Notes under the pieces: generated by a model | The model's input: the letters and a program-made list of their open reading frames with translations, nothing else | Told to the model about the DNA's origin: nothing | The model's database searches: none | Translations under genes and position numbers: made by a program | Part shown: positions 15,845 through 24,469 of the stretch, in pieces | Numbering within the stretch: the first letter of the stretch is position 1 | Layout of the letters: each line of letters opens with the position of its first letter | NCBI RefSeq assembly: GCF_016107525.1 | Contig: NZ_JABASR010000006.1 | Coordinates: 124,001 to 188,000, forward strand | Origin: Psychrobacter aquimaris | GTDB lineage: Bacteria; Pseudomonadota; Gammaproteobacteria; Pseudomonadales; Moraxellaceae | Reading direction: 5' to 3' | Length of the DNA: 64,000 bases

Positions 15845-18226
15845 ATGGATACCGCCCTATTATTATCTGGCGTGGTTGGGATTGGCATCGCCGCCCAATG
15901 GTTGGCTTGGTATTTGAAGCAACCGTCCATTTTATTTTTGTTACTGATTGGCATTATTGTGGGCCCAGTGCTCGGTGTTTTCGATCCTGACTTGGTGCTC
16001 GGGGAGCTGATGTTCCCCTTCATCTCTTTGGGCGTGGCGATCATTCTATTTGAAGGCTCGCTGACATTAGAGTTCGATGAGATTAAACAGCATGGTACCG
16101 TGGTACAAATGCTGGTGTCGGTCGGTGTACTTATCACCATTGCTATCGTGGCGTTATCGACTTATCTCTTATTCGATGTCGATCCACTGATTGCTTTGCT
16201 GTTCGGTGCGCTAGTGTGCGTCACGGGTCCAACGGTGATTATGCCGCTATTACGTAGTGTGCGCCCCAATAAGACAATCTCTAATATCCTTAAATGGGAA
16301 GGTATCATCATTGACCCAATCGGCGCTATTGCCGTGGTTTTGGTCTATGAATATATCATCTCTGGCGGCGAAGCCAGTAGTATCTTATTGTTTGCCAAAA
16401 TCGTAGTATTAGCGACAGCGCTTGGTATGGCAGGCGCTTGGCTGCTTGCCTTCCTGATGCGTCGGCATATGATTCCTGAGTTTTTACGCAATGTATTTAC
16501 GCTTGCCTTTGTCTTGGTGTTATTTTCAGTATCGAATCATTTAGAGCATGAGTCTGGGCTATTGACAGTCACCGTATTGGGCGTGGCATTGGCGAATTGG
16601 CCAAAATTCCCACGCGACACGATTTTAGAGTTTAATGAATCTTTAACCATTCTTCTTATCTCTGTGCTGTTTATCATCCTTGCAGCACGTGTAGAGCTGG
16701 AAAGCTTACTTAGCGTTGGTTTTGCCGGTCTGGTGTTACTTGCTATCGTGATGTTTGTGGCGCGACCATTATCCGTTTGGGCATCGGCTATTGGCTCCAA
16801 CTTAAAGACCAATGAAAAGCTGATGATTAGCTGGATTGGGCCACGTGGTATCGTCGCTGCAGCTATCTCATCACTGTTTGCTATTCGTCTGCAAGAGTAT
16901 GATATTCAAGGTGTTGAACTGCTTGTGCCCTTAGTATTCATGGTCATTATTGGCACAGTTATGATTCAGGGCTTGGGGGCAAAAATAGTCGGCAATTTGC
17001 TTGGCGTCCGTGAACCTGAGACCAATGGTATCTTGATCGTCGGCTCAAATCCCATTGCGCTGTTGATAGCAACTTCTCTAAAAGATCAGGGCTTTGATGT
17101 CATTGTCGCACACAATAACTACACCAATATTGCCCGCGCACGCATGAGTGGTCTGCGTACTTATTTTGGCAATCCTATCTCTGATCACGCCGATCATCAT
17201 CTTGACTTGATTGGTATCGGTCGTCTGTTTGCCATGAGTATGGACAAAGAGATGAATACCTTATCTGAAATTCATTATCGTCATGAATTTGGTGAGCGCA
17301 AATTGTACCGTCTCAAATTCAGCGGCGAAAAGGTCAAAAGCGAGCGCGATGATAAGCAAGGAAACTTCCACTCGCAGTGGCTATTTGGTAAAGACGTCAC
17401 CTATACCAAACTTGCCAGCATGCTATCGAAAAAAGCCCGTATCAAGATTACCAACATCACCGACAGCTACAGCTTTGAGCAATACAAAGCTGACAATAAG
17501 CAATTCGTGCCGCTGTATACAATCGACAAAGAAGGCAAGCTGCACGTCATTACCGATAAGTTTGATGGTGTCGTACCACGTGATCGCAAGCTCATCTCAC
17601 TGGTGGTGGAAGATGAAGTACAGCCAAAACCTGTCGACGTGACACCTAAACAAGAGCAAGCGCGCATGGCTGCTGATGCCAGCTTTGAGTCCAGCTCAAA
17701 AGCGCCTGAAAAGCGTAAAGAAAAAGAGCTGAGCGATGATAGTGCTGATGCAACAGCGCAAACCACTGATAGCGACAGCACTAAAGAAACAATCGCTGAG
17801 CAGAAAATCACTGAGCAGAGAGTCGCTGAGCAGAGAGTCGCTGAGCAAAATGCAGATAACGAGGTATCAAACCATTCGAGCGACAGTGCTGAATCTAAAA
17901 CCACGCCAGACACCTTAAATGACAAAGTGATAGCGTCAAAAGATGAGTCTATTGACGTCGTTAATAAAGGCGTCATGTCAGCTAATTCAACAGCGACCTC
18001 GAAGGCAACTCCTAAGAATAAGGTGTCTAACAGCAGCAGTACGAATGGTAATGGCAACGCACCTAAAACTAAGAAAGGCGCGCTTGATCCAAATCGTCTA
18101 CCCGATTCTGGTCAAGATAATACAGCCAATGCAAGCTCTGATGTCGATATTAATAAAGACAACATTAACAAAGACAATGTTCAAGAAATTTCAGATAATA
18201 AAGCTGTGAATAAGCAGGATAAATAA
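15845..18226 (+). CDS. CPA1-family Na+(K+)/H+ antiporter with RCK domain and long tail
   Basis: A 793-residue inner-membrane exchanger of the NhaP/CPA1 type. Residues 1-390 hold about 12 membrane segments with family motifs FEGSLTLEFDEI, TGPTVIMPLLRSV and WEGIIIDPIGA (the ion-binding Asp), and SWIGPRGIVAAAISSLFA. A TrkA-N-like nucleotide-binding domain follows (GILIVGSNPIALLIATSL, about residues 396-500), then a second cytoplasmic module to about 600. The last 190 residues are a highly charged disordered tail containing four 15-base repeats (EQKIT, EQRVA, EQRVA, EQNAD). The tail is unlike most family members. Likely role: pH and salt homeostasis. Confidence 0.9.
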   Translation: MDTALLLSGVVGIGIAAQWLAWYLKQPSILFLLLIGIIVGPVLGVFDPDLVLGELMFPFISLGVAIILFEGSLTLEFDEIKQHGTVVQMLVSVGVLITIAIVALSTYLLFDVDPLIALLFGALVCVTGPTVIMPLLRSVRPNKTISNILKWEGIIIDPIGAIAVVLVYEYIISGGEASSILLFAKIVVLATALGMAGAWLLAFLMRRHMIPEFLRNVFTLAFVLVLFSVSNHLEHESGLLTVTVLGVALANWPKFPRDTILEFNESLTILLISVLFIILAARVELESLLSVGFAGLVLLAIVMFVARPLSVWASAIGSNLKTNEKLMISWIGPRGIVAAAISSLFAIRLQEYDIQGVELLVPLVFMVIIGTVMIQGLGAKIVGNLLGVREPETNGILIVGSNPIALLIATSLKDQGFDVIVAHNNYTNIARARMSGLRTYFGNPISDHADHHLDLIGIGRLFAMSMDKEMNTLSEIHYRHEFGERKLYRLKFSGEKVKSERDDKQGNFHSQWLFGKDVTYTKLASMLSKKARIKITNITDSYSFEQYKADNKQFVPLYTIDKEGKLHVITDKFDGVVPRDRKLISLVVEDEVQPKPVDVTPKQEQARMAADASFESSSKAPEKRKEKELSDDSADATAQTTDSDSTKETIAEQKITEQRVAEQRVAEQNADNEVSNHSSDSAESKTTPDTLNDKVIASKDESIDVVNKGVMSANSTATSKATPKNKVSNSSSTNGNGNAPKTKKGALDPNRLPDSGQDNTANASSDVDINKDNINKDNVQEISDNKAVNKQDK
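17792..17851 (+). repeat. four 15-base tandem repeats inside the antiporter gene
   Basis: Units follow RTCRCTGAGCARARA and code for a five-residue repeat of the type IAEQ(K/R). The two middle units are nearly identical, which suggests recent slippage. Confidence 0.8.
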
Positions 18227-18316
18227 TCGTTGCCACAGCTTTGATTTAACACAGTTTTGACAATATCTTGACAACTGCTTTAATACTTTATAAAAAATAA
18301 TAGTTTATAAAACACG

Positions 18317-18345
18317 AAAGCCCCAACGAAATGTTGGGGCTTTTT
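18317..18345. terminator. bidirectional intrinsic terminator
   Basis: AAAGCCCCAAC-GAAAT-GTTGGGGCTTTTT is a perfect GC-rich hairpin with T runs on both sides, between the convergent antiporter and tmk genes. Confidence 0.92.
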
Positions 18346-18379
18346 ATTTGGATAGGTGATGACTTTATAAAATCGGTTA

Positions 18380-19093
18380 CTAAACATCAAATCTGTTTTG
18401 TACCGTCTGCCATACTCGCGCGCTCACCTCATCGGCGCTGCCTGATGCGTCAATACGCTGTATCCGTTCGGGATGCTGATTCGCAAGCGCGCTAAAACCT
18501 TTATGTACCCAAGTAAAAAATTCGGTCGCTTGCTGCTCAAAGCGGTCGGCCGCACTACGTTTATTGGCGCGCGCCATGCCTTCTAATACGGGCAAATCCA
18601 GCCACAATGTCAACTCGGGTAGTTGCGGCACAAACTGCTCGATAAGAGATTCAATTTTGACTTGTACCACCGCATCACCATGTGCCCGCCCGAAGCCCTG
18701 ATAAGCAATGGTGGAATCGGTAAAACGGTCGCATATTACCCACGTCCCGCGTTGCAGCGCTGGCAAAATCACTTGCTGCATATGGTCGCAGCGCGCCGCA
18801 AATAGTAGCAATAGCTCTGTATCATCATTGATGTCGGTCGCAGGGTCCAATAATATAGCACGCAAACGTTCTGCAAACGGGCTACCACCCGGCTCACGGG
18901 TACGCAGATACGCAATATTGTTATCTTCTAAGCGTGTGCACAGCTGCTCAATGGCGGTCGTTTTACCTACGCCTTCAGTACCTTCAAAACTGATAAAGCG
19001 CCCTCGATTGGGCGCGATGTCATTGATTATTTTGGGCTGACTTGCTTTCGGCTGGACTGTTTGAGATAAGTGGTCTTGTATAGATGCTGACAT
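18380..19093 (-). CDS. tmk: thymidylate kinase
   Basis: dTMP kinase of 237 residues, cytoplasmic, making dTDP for DNA synthesis. The P-loop is FEGTEGVGKTTAIEQL (about residues 36-51), followed by the DR(Y/F) region TREPGGSPFAERLRAILL and the lid/base motif DRFTDSTIAYQGFGR. An N-terminal extension of about 30 residues precedes the kinase core; an AAGGTC ribosome site supports the long start. It lies 97 bases after mltG on the same strand, as in the common pabC-mltG-tmk order. Confidence 0.96.
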   Translation of the reverse strand: MSASIQDHLSQTVQPKASQPKIINDIAPNRGRFISFEGTEGVGKTTAIEQLCTRLEDNNIAYLRTREPGGSPFAERLRAILLDPATDINDDTELLLLFAARCDHMQQVILPALQRGTWVICDRFTDSTIAYQGFGRAHGDAVVQVKIESLIEQFVPQLPELTLWLDLPVLEGMARANKRSAADRFEQQATEFFTWVHKGFSALANQHPERIQRIDASGSADEVSARVWQTVQNRFDV

Positions 19094-19190
19094 GATATGA
19101 CCTTATGTCATGGATGAGCGTTATATCGTTATATAGACAGTTGCATAACGCTCATTTCACGATAGGTTTGAAAAAAGATAGAGGATTAAA

Positions 19191-20483
19191 TTACTGCGGT
19201 GGTGTTTGCGATTTCTTTTGACGCATGACGCTTAGGTAGTCTTTTACCGCTTGATTGTGCGCCGCCAAGCTATTGGTAAATTTGTGCCCGCCATTACCTG
19301 TCGCCACAAAGTACAATGCGTCACTATCTGCAGGATGCAAGGTCGCTTCGATAGAGGCAGCAGATGGCAAGGCAATTGGCGTAGGTGGTAAACCATCTAT
19401 TTGATAGGTGTTATAAGACGTTTTTTCATCAATGTCTTTGCGGCGAATGTTGCCGTCATAGCGACTGCCCATACCATAGATGATGGTCGGATCGGTCTGC
19501 ATCCGCATACCTTTATCCAAGCGATTTCTAAATACTGCAGAGACTAAAGGACGCTCTTCTGCCACACTGGTTTCTTTTTCGATAATAGAGGCCATCACTA
19601 ACGCCTCATAAGGCGTCTTATAAGGTAAATTGGGCGCACGGTTTTCCCACGCTTCAGTCAATACTTGCTGTTGACGCTTATATAAATCGGTCAGTACCTG
19701 CTTATCAGTGCTGCCTTCACCATAATAATAAGTGTCAGGTGCAAACCAGCCTTCAAGATTGTGATTGACGATAGGGTCGTTACTATTGATCACTTCACTT
19801 GGCAATATACCGACCAAATCCAACGCTTGAGCAATACCAGCATTGTCTCTATCATTGCCACTATCGTCGGTCAGCACCTCTTTTTTGATGCCTTTATTAT
19901 CCCGTAAAGTCTGATATAAATCTTTAGAGGTTCTGCCTTCGATGATTTGCACCTTTACCATCGATGCTTTTACCCCTTGCGTGAGCACTTGTAGCGTTTC
20001 AGCAAAGGTCGGGTTTTCTGGTAATCGATAAATACCAGCATGTAAGGGGCCATCGACTTGTGTTTTCATATAAAGCTTGGCAATCGTGGCAGAAAATAGC
20101 GGGATTTGCTGTTGCCACTGCGGCAGTAGGCCGTAATAGCTCTGACCCTGCTCAATTGTGACCATTTGCTTTGGCTGCTCAATCCGCCCAAACAATGTCT
20201 GATAGACCATCACTAAGAAAAACGCAGCGATAAGCGCCAACACCAGTAACACCTGATAGCCACGCTGCATAAAAAATGATTGGTTGTCCACTTTATATGT
20301 GCGTGGCTTACTATCTCCGCTGATGAGTGACACATCTGTCGCTGGCGCTTCCTCTACCCCATCGACCACTGGTTGCGCGTCCGGTAGCGTGGTATCGACA
20401 CGCTCCTCAACACTGCTATCTGGTCTATTCGATGGCGTTTCATTAGGACGTTCAGGAGGCGTTTCAGATGTAGGCTTGCTCAT
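19191..20483 (-). CDS. mltG: endolytic murein transglycosylase MltG
   Basis: A 430-residue membrane-anchored enzyme that cuts nascent glycan strands and so sets peptidoglycan chain length. A cytoplasmic acidic N-terminal stretch (1-75) is followed by one membrane helix (about 78-100) and the YceG-like domain. The active-site segment MASIIEKETSVAEERPLVSA contains the catalytic Glu, and QTDPTIIYG and NTYQIDGLPPTPIALPS are the other family blocks. The cytoplasmic stretch is longer than in E. coli. In most gammaproteobacteria pabC directly precedes mltG; here a DpnI-type gene on the opposite strand lies between them. Confidence 0.95.
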   Translation of the reverse strand: MSKPTSETPPERPNETPSNRPDSSVEERVDTTLPDAQPVVDGVEEAPATDVSLISGDSKPRTYKVDNQSFFMQRGYQVLLVLALIAAFFLVMVYQTLFGRIEQPKQMVTIEQGQSYYGLLPQWQQQIPLFSATIAKLYMKTQVDGPLHAGIYRLPENPTFAETLQVLTQGVKASMVKVQIIEGRTSKDLYQTLRDNKGIKKEVLTDDSGNDRDNAGIAQALDLVGILPSEVINSNDPIVNHNLEGWFAPDTYYYGEGSTDKQVLTDLYKRQQQVLTEAWENRAPNLPYKTPYEALVMASIIEKETSVAEERPLVSAVFRNRLDKGMRMQTDPTIIYGMGSRYDGNIRRKDIDEKTSYNTYQIDGLPPTPIALPSAASIEATLHPADSDALYFVATGNGGHKFTNSLAAHNQAVKDYLSVMRQKKSQTPPQ

Positions 20484-20650
20484 GGCAACTCGCGAGGCAG
20501 AAGTTTGCTAGAATTTAGCACTGAACCGTGCGATTTTCAATGGTATTTGCTTAGCTTATCAATTATCTTGGTATTTACGCCTGCTTATATGGGCTAATAT
20601 TACTAACTTCTTTTGGTATTTTTACTTTTCTCTAATAACGAAAATTGGTT

Positions 20651-21415
20651 ATGAATCTACATTTTAATCAAAACCTTGCCAAAAATTATAAGTCGCCTAG
20701 TCAAATCATTAGAGTGTTGAGTGAGGATTGGGTTGCTAAGCAAAGTTACTGCCCTAATTGCAGTTCCGAACCATTGGTTGAATTTGCTAATAACCAACCT
20801 GCCGCTGACTTTTATTGTGCAAATTGTAATGAGCAATATGAGCTCAAAAGTAAGCAAGCAAAGTTAAGCAACATTATCAATGACGGCGCTTATAACACCA
20901 TGATTGAGCGTATCAATAGCGACAATAATCCAAGCTTTTTCTTTTTAACCTATTCGCCAGAATACAGAGTTAATAACTTTTTAATCATCCCTAAGCATTT
21001 TTTTAAACCGGATATGATTGTTAAACGCAAACCTTTATCAGCCAGTGCTAAACGCGCAGGCTGGGTCGGCTGTAATATCGATTTGAGTAAAGTGCCTGAA
21101 TCAGGAAAGGTATTTTTGGTTAAAAACCAGCAAGTTATACCACGCGATAATGTCACCGAGCAATTTCAAAAAACTTTGTTTTTACGCGCGCAATCTACGA
21201 CTTCACGTGGTTGGACGTTAGATGTTTGGCAATGTATCGATAGACTAGAAGATAGATTTTCTCTCAATCAAGTTTATGCGTTTGCCGACTTATTAAAGCT
21301 TAAACATCCCGAAAACAATCATGTTAAAGATAAAATTCGTCAGCAACTACAAGTGTTACGCGATAGAGGTATCATTCAATTTACTGGTCGTGGGCAATAT
21401 CGTAAATTATATTAA
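20651..21415 (+). CDS. dpnI: DpnI-type methyl-directed restriction endonuclease
   Basis: A 254-residue protein that aligns along its whole length with DpnI, the type IIM enzyme that cuts GATC only when adenine is methylated. The PD-(D/E)xK site is present at the same numbering as DpnI: D53, E64 and K66 (in ADFYC...YELKSK). Zn-binding cysteines are C34, C37, C56 and C59. The C-terminal winged-helix that also reads methylated GATC ends in IRQQLQVLRDRGIIQFTGRG. The ATG at 20651 gives the DpnI-like start MNLHFNQNL; the frame extends two codons to a TTG. It stands alone: no methylase or dprA partner is visible. Its A+T richness and opposite orientation within a conserved gene block point to acquisition by transfer. 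Confidence 0.95.
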   Translation: MNLHFNQNLAKNYKSPSQIIRVLSEDWVAKQSYCPNCSSEPLVEFANNQPAADFYCANCNEQYELKSKQAKLSNIINDGAYNTMIERINSDNNPSFFFLTYSPEYRVNNFLIIPKHFFKPDMIVKRKPLSASAKRAGWVGCNIDLSKVPESGKVFLVKNQQVIPRDNVTEQFQKTLFLRAQSTTSRGWTLDVWQCIDRLEDRFSLNQVYAFADLLKLKHPENNHVKDKIRQQLQVLRDRGIIQFTGRGQYRKLY

Positions 21416-21474
21416 ACGCTTTTCGTTATAACGTTCAGCTCTAGGTTGCCCTTTTTAAATACGATTAGAATCGC

Positions 21475-22452
21475 TTAAAATCTCACCACCTCACCCGATA
21501 ATAAAGTCAAACGGTTCATTGGCATCACACCGCGCAGTGCATTACAAAAGAATAGCTTGCTTAACTGTGGCAAATCCTCATCTTGCAATGACCTGATAAT
21601 GACGGGATGTTTGCTATTAGATAAAGCGTCGATAATAACTTGCCGCATCACACCAGCCACGCCTGATTGAGCCATCGAAGGTGTATACCATTGACCAGTG
21701 ATTAGATAGTTTGCATTGTCTTCATAAAGCGGTAGCGTAGACAATTTTTCTGATGACGTTTTTTCTGATGATAGTGTTGATAAAGGCGAGTCTGACAACT
21801 GATAAAATACATTGCTCATCGTACCTTCAACCCAACGACCACTCATATCGCGTAGCAGACCTTCGCCGATGCTGGGTTTGATATTGTCTTCCAATACTTG
21901 GGCTTTGATGCCTTGTAACTCACCACTTGCCAGCACATTATCAAGGCGATTGAGGCTTTTGAGTCCTGCTAATGGTGGCGGTAAGCAGGCAAGCTGCGAA
22001 GATAGGCAAATGGCAGAACTGATAGGCTGCATCGGGATTAAGCACCCATCAGGCAAGCGTAATCGCTCAGTCGTAGCAACGGTCATCGCAGAGGATTTTA
22101 GCCAAATCTCACAAGCGCTACCAGACGTGGTTGGCATATAGCCATAACCACGGACATCTTGCACGGCGCGAGTCACCATCAACTTCAGCATGCCTTGTTG
22201 TAGTTGCTCGGCATGCATCTGCAATATCGCCAATACAGAATGACTGTCTAATTCAAGTTGTAAAGCTTCAGCATGGGACATAAGGCGCTGCTGATGATGA
22301 GTCAACCACAATATCTGCCCATCAATGACCCCCATAGTGGTAAAAAATCCATCGCCATATGCCAATCCACGATTGTCTAATGATACTGTGCCTGAGCCAT
22401 CCGTCGTAGCACTTAATGGATGTATGCATAGCCAATTACTGAGCGGCATCAT
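21475..22452 (-). CDS. pabC: aminodeoxychorismate lyase
   Basis: A class IV PLP-dependent lyase (about 325 residues) that releases pyruvate from aminodeoxychorismate to give p-aminobenzoate for folate. Seen motifs are SLDNRGLAYGDGFFTTMGV, the Schiff-base Lys in LKSLNRLDNVLA, and the PLP-phosphate region GRWVEGTMSNVFY. The frame opens at a GTG (22461), but ATG codons at 22452 and 22449 look better. It starts 13 bases after the upstream lipoprotein stop on the same strand. It is a little longer than usual owing to a Ser/Leu-rich insert after the catalytic core. Confidence 0.9.
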   Translation of the reverse strand: MMPLSNWLCIHPLSATTDGSGTVSLDNRGLAYGDGFFTTMGVIDGQILWLTHHQQRLMSHAEALQLELDSHSVLAILQMHAEQLQQGMLKLMVTRAVQDVRGYGYMPTTSGSACEIWLKSSAMTVATTERLRLPDGCLIPMQPISSAICLSSQLACLPPPLAGLKSLNRLDNVLASGELQGIKAQVLEDNIKPSIGEGLLRDMSGRWVEGTMSNVFYQLSDSPLSTLSSEKTSSEKLSTLPLYEDNANYLITGQWYTPSMAQSGVAGVMRQVIIDALSNSKHPVIIRSLQDEDLPQLSKLFFCNALRGVMPMNRLTLLSGEVVRF

Positions 22453-22464
22453 AGCTGGCACAGC

Positions 22465-23154
22465 TTATTTATTATCTGTTTGGGCAGCAGATTTATTGAT
22501 GACCAGCATACAACTATAGAACTCACATTTCGCCAGTTCTATTTTTTGTCCACCGATGACTTTATTTTTGATAATTTGACCACTAAGCATATCAGAAATC
22601 AGTTGTCCGCCCTCATCACCCACCAGTTGACGCGCAAGCTTATGCGCTTTTTCGGCATGGTTTTGGCTTATCTCCTTTTCTTTATCGGAGTCGGTAGGAT
22701 TGGCAAAGTACCAGCCAAGTTCGAGATATTTTTCAGAATCAATCAGATCCAAATACGGCGCATCGGTATCCATAAAGCGATATTTGACGGCTGGATTACT
22801 GGCATAGTCGAGGCTGTTCTCATCAGTGCTCATGACCTTACCAAAAGTCGCTTTGATCTCATCTAAATCATCGACGTTCAGTGACGCTACATTTTTAGTA
22901 CCCCATCCCGAAACGTCATATTTCACTTGCGTACCTTGCTGAGCAGTAGCGCCGTCTAGATCGGCATTCGTCGCCGCACTGTCCTGTGCTTGAGCATTGT
23001 CAGCGACGGTTTGCTCGCTCATATCTGCATTGGCACCTTGATTTTGGGCGTCGTCTTTACTGCTATCACAGCCACTGAGCGACACACCAACTGCCATTAT
23101 CGTACCGACCAAGAGGGTCTGTAGGCTATTATTCAACATGGGCAATTTACTCAC
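22465..23154 (-). CDS. lipoprotein of unknown function
   Basis: A predicted lipoprotein of up to 229 residues with signal peptide and lipobox VSLSGC. A low-complexity Ala/Asp/Gln linker (about 35-75) leads to a folded part (about 80-225) with no family I recognise; it has two cysteines (KCEFYSC) near the C-terminus. The frame starts at GTG 23154; ATG 23139 is an alternative. It lies directly upstream of pabC with a gap of only a dozen bases, so the two are likely co-transcribed. Confidence 0.7.
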   Translation of the reverse strand: MSKLPMLNNSLQTLLVGTIMAVGVSLSGCDSSKDDAQNQGANADMSEQTVADNAQAQDSAATNADLDGATAQQGTQVKYDVSGWGTKNVASLNVDDLDEIKATFGKVMSTDENSLDYASNPAVKYRFMDTDAPYLDLIDSEKYLELGWYFANPTDSDKEKEISQNHAEKAHKLARQLVGDEGGQLISDMLSGQIIKNKVIGGQKIELAKCEFYSCMLVINKSAAQTDNK

Positions 23155-23541
23155 ACTTTTAGATGATTCTCAAAATAGTATTAACGAGCAGGCAGATGGG
23201 CCGCTGATAATGGACAATATATTTTATAAATAAGCTTTCTTATCACTGGGTTTTGACAGTTCAATTCCTTATAGTTATGCAACTGCCGAAAATATCAATA
23301 TAAAATTTTCATACTCTCTAGTTTACCCAACTGCTTAACACTTGACTACCCTTTACGTTACGGATAACGCTCCCAGACAGTACAGATTTGTTAAAGACCT
23401 AACCTATCAAAAAACCTACCTATTCAAGTGTTTACTCGTTAGAGAGCCAATTTGTCAAACATAGTGTTATCCCTTATGATGATTGCCTATTAAGACCTTT
23501 CTACTAATCAATTTTTGCCTCTTACTGCAAGCGAATCCATT
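23155..23541. other. divergent intergenic region between lipoprotein and aroE
   Basis: I see no RNA gene, repeat or credible frame in this 387-base stretch; it presumably holds both promoters. Confidence 0.5.
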
Positions 23542-24402
23542 ATGACCCAGCATTTTATCGTTATCGGCAATCCCATTGCCCACAGCAAATCCCCTGAAAT
23601 TCATACGTTATTTGCAGCGCAGACGGGCATTGAGATTAGTTATCAGCGTCAATATTGTCCCGATGATGCAGCAAGTTTTACCGCTGTTATCGAAGCATTC
23701 TTTCAGGGCGGCGGTGTTGGAGCAAATGTGACTGTGCCTTTTAAACAAATCGCTTATGACTGCTGCGCGGCGCGCGGTGGCCTGTCTGAACACGCCAAGG
23801 TTGCAGGCGCAGTCAATACACTGCTACTAAATAAAACACTGTTACAAAGTGGTGTGCCACTCATCGAAGCATTGTATGGCGATAATACTGATGGACAAGG
23901 ATTGGTCAATCACATGTTAAGTTTGGGTTGGCCACTAAAAGATGCTCGCGTAGCACTCATTGGTGCAGGCGGGGCAGCACGTGGGGTGATATTGCCATTG
24001 ATTGAAGCAGGTATTGCCAGTCTTACTCTTGCCAATCGTACGTTAAATAAAGCAACGGCACTCGTCGATGAGCTGAGCGCGGCCAGCCCTGTTATTCATG
24101 AGCAGCAGATTGAAACTTGTCGCACGGCTGAATTAGACGGACAGTTTGATATCATCATCAATGCGACCTCTATCGGTTTATCAGCGGATACGCTACCACT
24201 GAGCGACAATCTAAACGGTCACTACGCTTACGATATGATGTATGGACGTGAGCTGCCATTTTTGCAGCATTTTTCTGCACGTGGCGCGCAGACCTCGGAC
24301 GGTTATGGCATGCTCATCGGGCAAGCAGCGCTAAGCTTTGAGCGTTGGACGGGTCACGCTATTGATGTTGTGCAAGCAACCAAGACTCTCCACAGTCGTT
24401 AA
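23542..24402 (+). CDS. aroE: shikimate dehydrogenase
   Basis: NADP-dependent reduction of dehydroshikimate in the aromatic amino acid pathway; 286 residues, cytoplasmic. Start motif VIGNPIAHSKSPEIH binds shikimate, with GANVTVPFKQ (catalytic Lys), DNTDGQGLV, the Rossmann loop LIGAGGAARGVILPL and NRT (NADP phosphate contact), and NATSIGLS. The open frame reaches back to a TTG at 23515, but the ATG at 23542 gives the exact family start. A bidirectional terminator follows. Confidence 0.96.
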   Translation: MTQHFIVIGNPIAHSKSPEIHTLFAAQTGIEISYQRQYCPDDAASFTAVIEAFFQGGGVGANVTVPFKQIAYDCCAARGGLSEHAKVAGAVNTLLLNKTLLQSGVPLIEALYGDNTDGQGLVNHMLSLGWPLKDARVALIGAGGAARGVILPLIEAGIASLTLANRTLNKATALVDELSAASPVIHEQQIETCRTAELDGQFDIIINATSIGLSADTLPLSDNLNGHYAYDMMYGRELPFLQHFSARGAQTSDGYGMLIGQAALSFERWTGHAIDVVQATKTLHSR

Positions 24403-24420
24403 CTGCAAATCTATATCGAA

Positions 24421-24451
24421 AAAGCCGCATGAACTCAGCTCATGCGGCTTT
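24421..24451. terminator. bidirectional intrinsic terminator
   Basis: The arms AAAGCCGCATGA and TCATGCGGCTTT pair perfectly around a seven-base loop between convergent aroE and the FUSC gene. Confidence 0.88.
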
Positions 24452-24469
24452 AATGCCTCTCTTTTTATT

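Noticed and set aside
22480..22866. Plus-strand frame opposite the lipoprotein before pabC
   Set aside because: It is the antisense shadow of a lipoprotein gene with a clear signal peptide on the minus strand.
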